From: Hypsibius dujardini
Lineage: Eukaryota; Tardigrada; Eutardigrada; Parachela; Hypsibiidae
DNA: 24,407 nt
Assembly: GCA_001579985.1 (NCBI GenBank)
Contig: LRSR01004284.1
Location: 1 to 24,407, forward strand
Direction: 5' to 3'
In this document: positions 20,601-24,407 of the stretch, piece by piece
Layout: every line of letters begins with the position of its first letter
Position numbering within the stretch: position 1 is the stretch's first letter
Notes under the pieces: generated by a model
Told to the model about the DNA's origin: nothing
Database searches by the model: none
Seen by the model: the letters and a program-made list of their open reading frames with translations, nothing else
Translations under genes and position numbers: made by a program

Positions 20601-23271
20601 ACATTCAGCCATTATTCATCCCGTATTTAGTTTGTCTGTAAACCAGCAACATGCTGAAATGTTTTTCATTTCGGTTGACCTCATCAACATCGTGACGTGT
20701 AACGTGAAAGTGAACAAAATAACGCGGTGCAATCGATAGCTGTGCAATAATGTACGTTGATATTCTACGTGTTGTTCTGACTGCTTCCTTGTGTGGGACA
20801 AAAAACAAGTCAAATCACGAGCAGACGCCCCACACACAGACGGACGGACACATACAGTAGACGGTGGGGGAACTTGTGACCACCAAAATCGGCGGACGAA
20901 ACAAAAAAGGCGCGAGCCGGACATTTAACAGCCGTATCCATTTAACAACCCACAAGCTCGAAGATCCTCAATCACAAGTTCCGCCCCCGCACGTCAACAC
21001 ACACAGTTGGCCCACTAATCGACTCACATGTTGCATATACAGCTGTGGCGGAGTTACTTCTTCAGCCCATTCCGGCGCGCCCACTCATAGACGTGCCATA
21101 TGTGGGTGCATGGGTTCGGGTATGGGGGGCATGGGTTTGGGTGTGGGTGCATGGGCTTGAGTGTGAGTGCATGAGCTTGGTGTGGACGCATGGGTTCGGG
21201 TGTGGGCGCATGGATTTGGGTGTGGGCTGAAGAAGTAATTCCGCCACAGCTGTACAGCACTGTGGTATCATCAATCAATTAGCTAACCTGGGGGATGCTG
21301 CAGAGCGCGGCGAGGACCCACGCCGAGAGGGTTATGAGTTTCATCAGTCGATGGTGGTCGAACCGCGATATGGGACAGAGGATGGCGATGCAGCGATCCA
21401 TGGAAATAGTGACTATTATGAAGGTGGACGCGTACAGCGACAGCATCTGAAAGTACTTGACGAAGCGGCATACAAAATCCCCCGCCAGCCACCTGAAAGG
21501 CAAACGAACCATGCAAAGTAGGTTTGGAACAAATGGGAAGGTACAAAAAAAATTGAGTGGTCGGTGGGGTCGGCCGTGATTATGGATAGGTCAAGGAATT
21601 AGTTGAAGAAAACGACTGGAAATAGATCGAAGGATCGATGCAATTTCAAAGGCCTGAAAGGTTATCGTGCAACAGGATAATGCAAAATTAGCACGTGTAG
21701 TTCGAGGATCCAAGCAGGAACCTCGAATCCGCTGTCCGTCAATTACACATTGACGATGATTCTTTCCAGTTTTCAGTATATCCCAGTATATCACTCTGCG
21801 TCACGATAACTTAATTATGTCTCCCTCATATGAATAGAATTGTTCTTTGGTGACATTGTGTGTCTGTACCACTCTATCTATTCTGCTATTGATCTATATT
21901 TAGAGCCCATTGATCTGACTGTGGATTTGTCTCTCATTAACGTGAGAGTTTTCCATGCATGTTGCTTCTAAGTGACCTTATCATACAGTGCTAGATTGAC
22001 GAAGACTAACAGACAGTTTAAAATCTGGTGCAAAATACTTATCAATCGTTGTCGAGGCCTCGTAATACAAAAAAAAATACAAAAAAAAATACAAAAAAAA
22101 TACAAAAAAAATACAAAAAAAATACAAAAAAAATACAAAAAAATACAAAAAAAAAATACAAATACGCAAGAAGTGTTAATAAAAATTGTAAGAAGTTTGT
22201 CTCGTAACAGATTCAACGTGATAAAAAAATTGGTACGATAAGTTAAGTGGGAAAGGAGAGTTTTGTAGTTTGTTTGTCTCTCAATATCGAATGTGAATCA
22301 ATCAGTTGACACAGACAACAACCACAATTTGACGAATCTGGTACAATCCACTCCTTTGTCGGTTAAGGCACGATAGGACGACGGTTGATGACGGGCCAGG
22401 TCACTCAGAATTTATTACCGGAAATGGGTCATTTAGTTATTTATCTTTCCGGCGTTCGATCTAAAATCCATCCAAATCCATGTCATTTTCAAGTTATACC
22501 GCATGTTATTTCCCGCCGCATTACGTCCGTAAATTTAACTCAAACCTTGTGTGTGGTCAACATTAATTGTTTCTGCATATTGTTTCACTGTGTCTGTGAA
22601 CGGTCTCTCCTTCGGTCTGTAACTTTAAAATACTTTTTTTAAATGTTCTTTCTCATGAAAAAGGCCCTCCTTGCTTCGTATGTCCGTCTGTCTGTTCTTT
22701 TTATTAGTTGACAAGGTGATCAGTTACGTACTTACACCCTCTACGTACTTCCACCCTCAAGACATATAGTCCAATCGAGATACCCGGTTGCACGAAAAAA
22801 GCGCTCCCCTTGGTCAAATCTCTTGCCTTACCGATAAGTGGCCTTCCAAATCGCGTCGGCAAACAAACAAAACGCCACCACCATCAGATCAGAAATGGCC
22901 AGTTGCAAGATGAGGAAGTTGATATTGGTGAAGCAGCGTTCCTTGGCGCGTTTCGTCACCAACACCACAATGATCACCACGTTGCCGACGAAGCCGAGCG
23001 CGGCCAGTGCGAACAGCACGTACACCTGGAAGAACCGGTGGGCCTGCTCCAGCGCGTTCTCCTCCAGACCCATCACGATGCCGGTAAAGTTGGCCGGGTC
23101 GATGTGACCAGCAGCAGCGTCCCGCGGTGGAATGTGCATAAAGTCCCCGTCGAAGAGTGCGGAGATGTTGCTGGAGGTCTCCTTAATCCACGCCTCACCG
23201 GATGAGAGGGTGTAAGAAGCCTCACCCGGTCCGGCTCCGAGCAACACGTCCAGACCGCCGTCGAGGTCCAT
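17143..23271 (-). CDS. Rhodopsin-class neuropeptide GPCR (GnRH/AKH/ACP/corazonin superfamily)
   Basis: Seven coding exons on the minus strand: 23271-22832, 21492-21288, 20037-19962, 19782-19630, 18195-18034, 17938-17843 and 17507-17143. All introns are GT-AG and all phases agree, giving 498 residues. The extracellular N terminus has N-glycosylation sequons at Asn35 and Asn61. TM1 is at about 82-105 (GNVVI) and TM2 at 115-140 (LQLAISDLMV, then ADAIWKATYRW). Cys155 (AGDFVCRFVKYFQM) should pair with Cys237 in loop 2 (DFRQCVTHGAYSADWQEPAY). TM3 ends in DRC at 179-181 instead of DRY. TM5 has FAVPLLIIV, the third loop is Arg/Lys/Ser-rich, TM6 has CWAPYY, and TM7 has NPGIY (385-389). DAIWK.T..W, FQM..LYASTF and FRQCVT point to the GnRH/adipokinetic hormone/corazonin group; I cannot fix the ligand. 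The 120-residue C-terminal exon carries the cytoplasmic tail. Confidence 0.93.
17617..17745. repeat. CTGT microsatellite
   Basis: A pure TGTC run at about 17617-17692 followed by degenerate TGCC/TGTC units, in the last intron of the receptor gene. Confidence 0.97.
19020..19066. repeat. AT-rich imperfect palindrome
   Basis: agtataatataatatattat followed by atattgtatatcttatact forms a weak self-complementary AT tract in a receptor intron. Confidence 0.6.
19193..19467. mobile_element. MITE-like element, copy 1 (275 bp, TA-flanked)
   Basis: Termini are inverted repeats: the left end reads cagttgtggcggaatacttc and the right end is its near complement (ctgcagaagtaactccgcca then caaccg), with TA on both sides. 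Inside is an array of about nine ~20-bp units of the type catgcgcccacacccaaacc, then the block gtgggtgcgctggaatgggc. No coding capacity is seen. It lies in the receptor intron 18196-19629. Confidence 0.85.
20105..20215. mobile_element. MITE-like element, copy 2 (111 bp, internally shortened)
   Basis: Same orientation as copy 1 but with about one internal repeat unit. The left terminus is mutated (aagctatggaggaattactt), the right terminus is intact (ending ccgccacagctg), and TA lies on both sides. It lies in the receptor intron 20038-21287. Confidence 0.8.
20233..20300. repeat. Short direct repeat
   Basis: The unit actagtgtttacagtccccgacaatggg recurs as actagtatttacagttcccgacaatggg 30 bases later, just beyond MITE copy 2 in the same intron. 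Confidence 0.8.
21040..21252. mobile_element. MITE-like element, copy 3 (213 bp, inverted)
   Basis: Opposite orientation to copies 1 and 2. The termini are the best conserved: the left end cagctgtggcggagttactt is mirrored on the right by the complement ending ccgccacagctg, with flanking TA. The internal array is G-rich on the plus strand (gggtgtgggtgcatgggttc type). It lies in the same receptor intron as copy 2. Confidence 0.85.
22069..22162. repeat. A-rich tandem repeat (TAC plus A8-10)
   Basis: About nine units of tacaaaaaaaa with variable A length, in the first coding intron of the receptor gene. Confidence 0.95.
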
Positions 23272-23563
23272 TCTTCAGCTCCCTTCAGCGCTGGGCACGA
23301 TGTAATCCCTCACACCGCGACCGGAAGCGGATGTGGCGTTTCACTGCAAACACAACAGCAACAACAATTCCCGATCCAGCTTAGACAACAAGCAGCCTCT
23401 GATCGGTCAATTAGTCTTCAAAGCATTCCACACTGACATAGAAGGTGTGGGACTTCTAAATGAAATCCCGAAGAGGGATGGAGGGAAATTGTAGAGTGGG
23501 AATTGTTCCGGGAAGAATAGAGCAAAAACAAATGCCCGAAGAGAGCGCGTGAGGAGCCGCAGT

Positions 23564-23571
23564 CTTTTATA
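23564..23571 (-). promoter_or_regulatory. TATA box, receptor gene promoter
   Basis: TATAAAAG on the minus strand, 293 bases upstream of the receptor start codon. Transcription would begin roughly 30 bases further on (about 23535), giving a leader of about 265 bases. A polypurine tract (gggaggggaagggaagggaa) lies 45 bases upstream of the box. Confidence 0.5.
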
Positions 23572-24407
23572 AATCGGAGGACGCCGGAAATTAATTATAT
23601 AGAGGAGTGAGCGTAGCGGGAGGGGAAGGGAAGGGAAAGCACAGCTGCGGTCGGATCGACGTCAAAGAGAGGAGAGACATATCTAAGTTAGTGTCCAAGT
23701 TATATGATGAATTAACGGCTTCTGTTGGGATGGATGGATGTCGAGTAGGGGTGTTTTTTCTTGACTCTAACGGAATGCGCGTGTTTGTGCGCTGTGTTGG
23801 CCGGGATGGGATGACTTTAAGCGGCCACTTGAGAGGCCTGTGTGTTTTCTTCGCCGGTTTTTTCTTCACCCTTCTGTGCTTCCGTCGTCGTCGTTTCCGC
23901 GGCACTTGATTGGTGAGAGCGCGGGATCGCCCTTACTCTGATTAGTTAGTGATCCCGCGCGCGCGCGTACGCACTCCAAGGGCTGGAGTGTGTTACGCGA
24001 GAGCCCGCCCACTGGGCGTGTCTGGCCCGCAGGGTCTCGGGTCGGGTGTCAAATGCCAGGAGCCCCCCGCTGTGTGCCAGCGACTTCCGGTTCGTCTCCC
24101 ACGTTCGGATGTGTGAATAAGTGAAACCTTAGCCGCTATTCATCCCGCTGGATACAAGCAAAAAACACTCTGTAACGAGGGGAAAGATTGGCCCAGGATG
24201 AGGAAGTGCACCACATCAATTGATGAAGCCGAAAACCCTTGGCTGCAATTTTGGCTATCTTTTGTCCTAAGCATTATCAAATAATTTGCAGAGTAGAACT
24301 TCATTCTTGCGCTTTTTTGAACAACCTCTGGCCATGTTTTTACTTTGATTGCCGATCCATCCCAGATGATGAAAATGACAGACGCAGCACTTTACTCGAT
24401 AGTCCAT
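23572..24407. other. Region upstream of the receptor gene, no gene supported
   Basis: GC-richer than the introns. It contains a perfect 10-bp inverted repeat (23919-23928 and 23951-23960) followed by an alternating GC run, and an ETS-type ACTTCCGG site near 24084. Overlapping open frames on both strands at about 23591-23909 look like compositional artefacts. A pyrimidine/AG context near 24290 (aaataatttgcag) could be an acceptor of a plus-strand gene to the right, without further support. Confidence 0.5.

Noticed and set aside
23591-23909. Overlapping ~100-residue frames on both strands upstream of the receptor
   Set aside because: Repetitive Arg/Lys or Phe-rich translations from purine-rich DNA, with no ATG start; compositional artefact.

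Overview
This is a gene-dense piece of an animal nuclear genome, not prokaryotic. Genes are split by GT-AG introns of about 95 to 1340 bases, reading frames join exactly across the exon junctions I placed, and the non-coding DNA is full of tetranucleotide microsatellites and small repeats. The gene content (HMG-CoA reductase, a constitutive proteasome beta2 subunit, mitochondrial acyl carrier protein, a cytochrome oxidase assembly factor, an rRNA methyltransferase, a rhotekin/anillin-type protein and a GnRH/AKH/corazonin-superfamily receptor) indicates a metazoan. The short introns and tight packing suggest a compact invertebrate genome. I cannot name the phylum from the sequence alone.

Layout, left to right: (1) 1-2299, minus strand, the membrane half of HMG-CoA reductase; its catalytic half lies off the left edge. 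(2) 2300-5244, intergenic or 5' non-coding DNA with candidate leader-exon splice sites, a sterol-element-like site, a 212-bp tandem duplication and a CAGA microsatellite. (3) 5245-9515, plus strand, an eight-exon rhotekin-like protein with an anillin-homology domain and a PH domain but no visible HR1 Rho-binding repeat. (4) 9712-11222, minus, proteasome beta2 (PSMB7), convergent with the rhotekin gene. (5) 11761-11964, plus, COA4, a twin CX9C protein, divergent from PSMB7. (6) 12173-12860, minus, mitochondrial acyl carrier protein (NDUFAB1), apparently with a stop codon assembled across an exon junction. (7) 13353-15089, plus, ZCCHC4, sharing a 492-bp divergent upstream region with NDUFAB1 and lacking the C-terminal CCHC knuckle. 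(8) 15090-17142, gene-free DNA with microsatellites and a seven-copy 21-bp minisatellite. (9) 17143-23271, minus, a seven-exon rhodopsin-class neuropeptide receptor with a TATA-box-like promoter; two of its introns carry three copies of a small TA-flanked inverted-repeat transposon. (10) 23272-24407, its promoter side, with a GC-rich palindrome and no gene that I can support.

The genes are mostly unrelated housekeeping functions arranged as convergent and divergent pairs; they are not an operon and I see no pathway linking them. The most interesting items are the split stop codon in NDUFAB1, the small transposon family in the receptor introns (one pair inverted around two exons), domain losses in ZCCHC4 and the rhotekin-like protein, and a duplicated splice-acceptor segment. 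I found no evidence of a wholly new biological system here.
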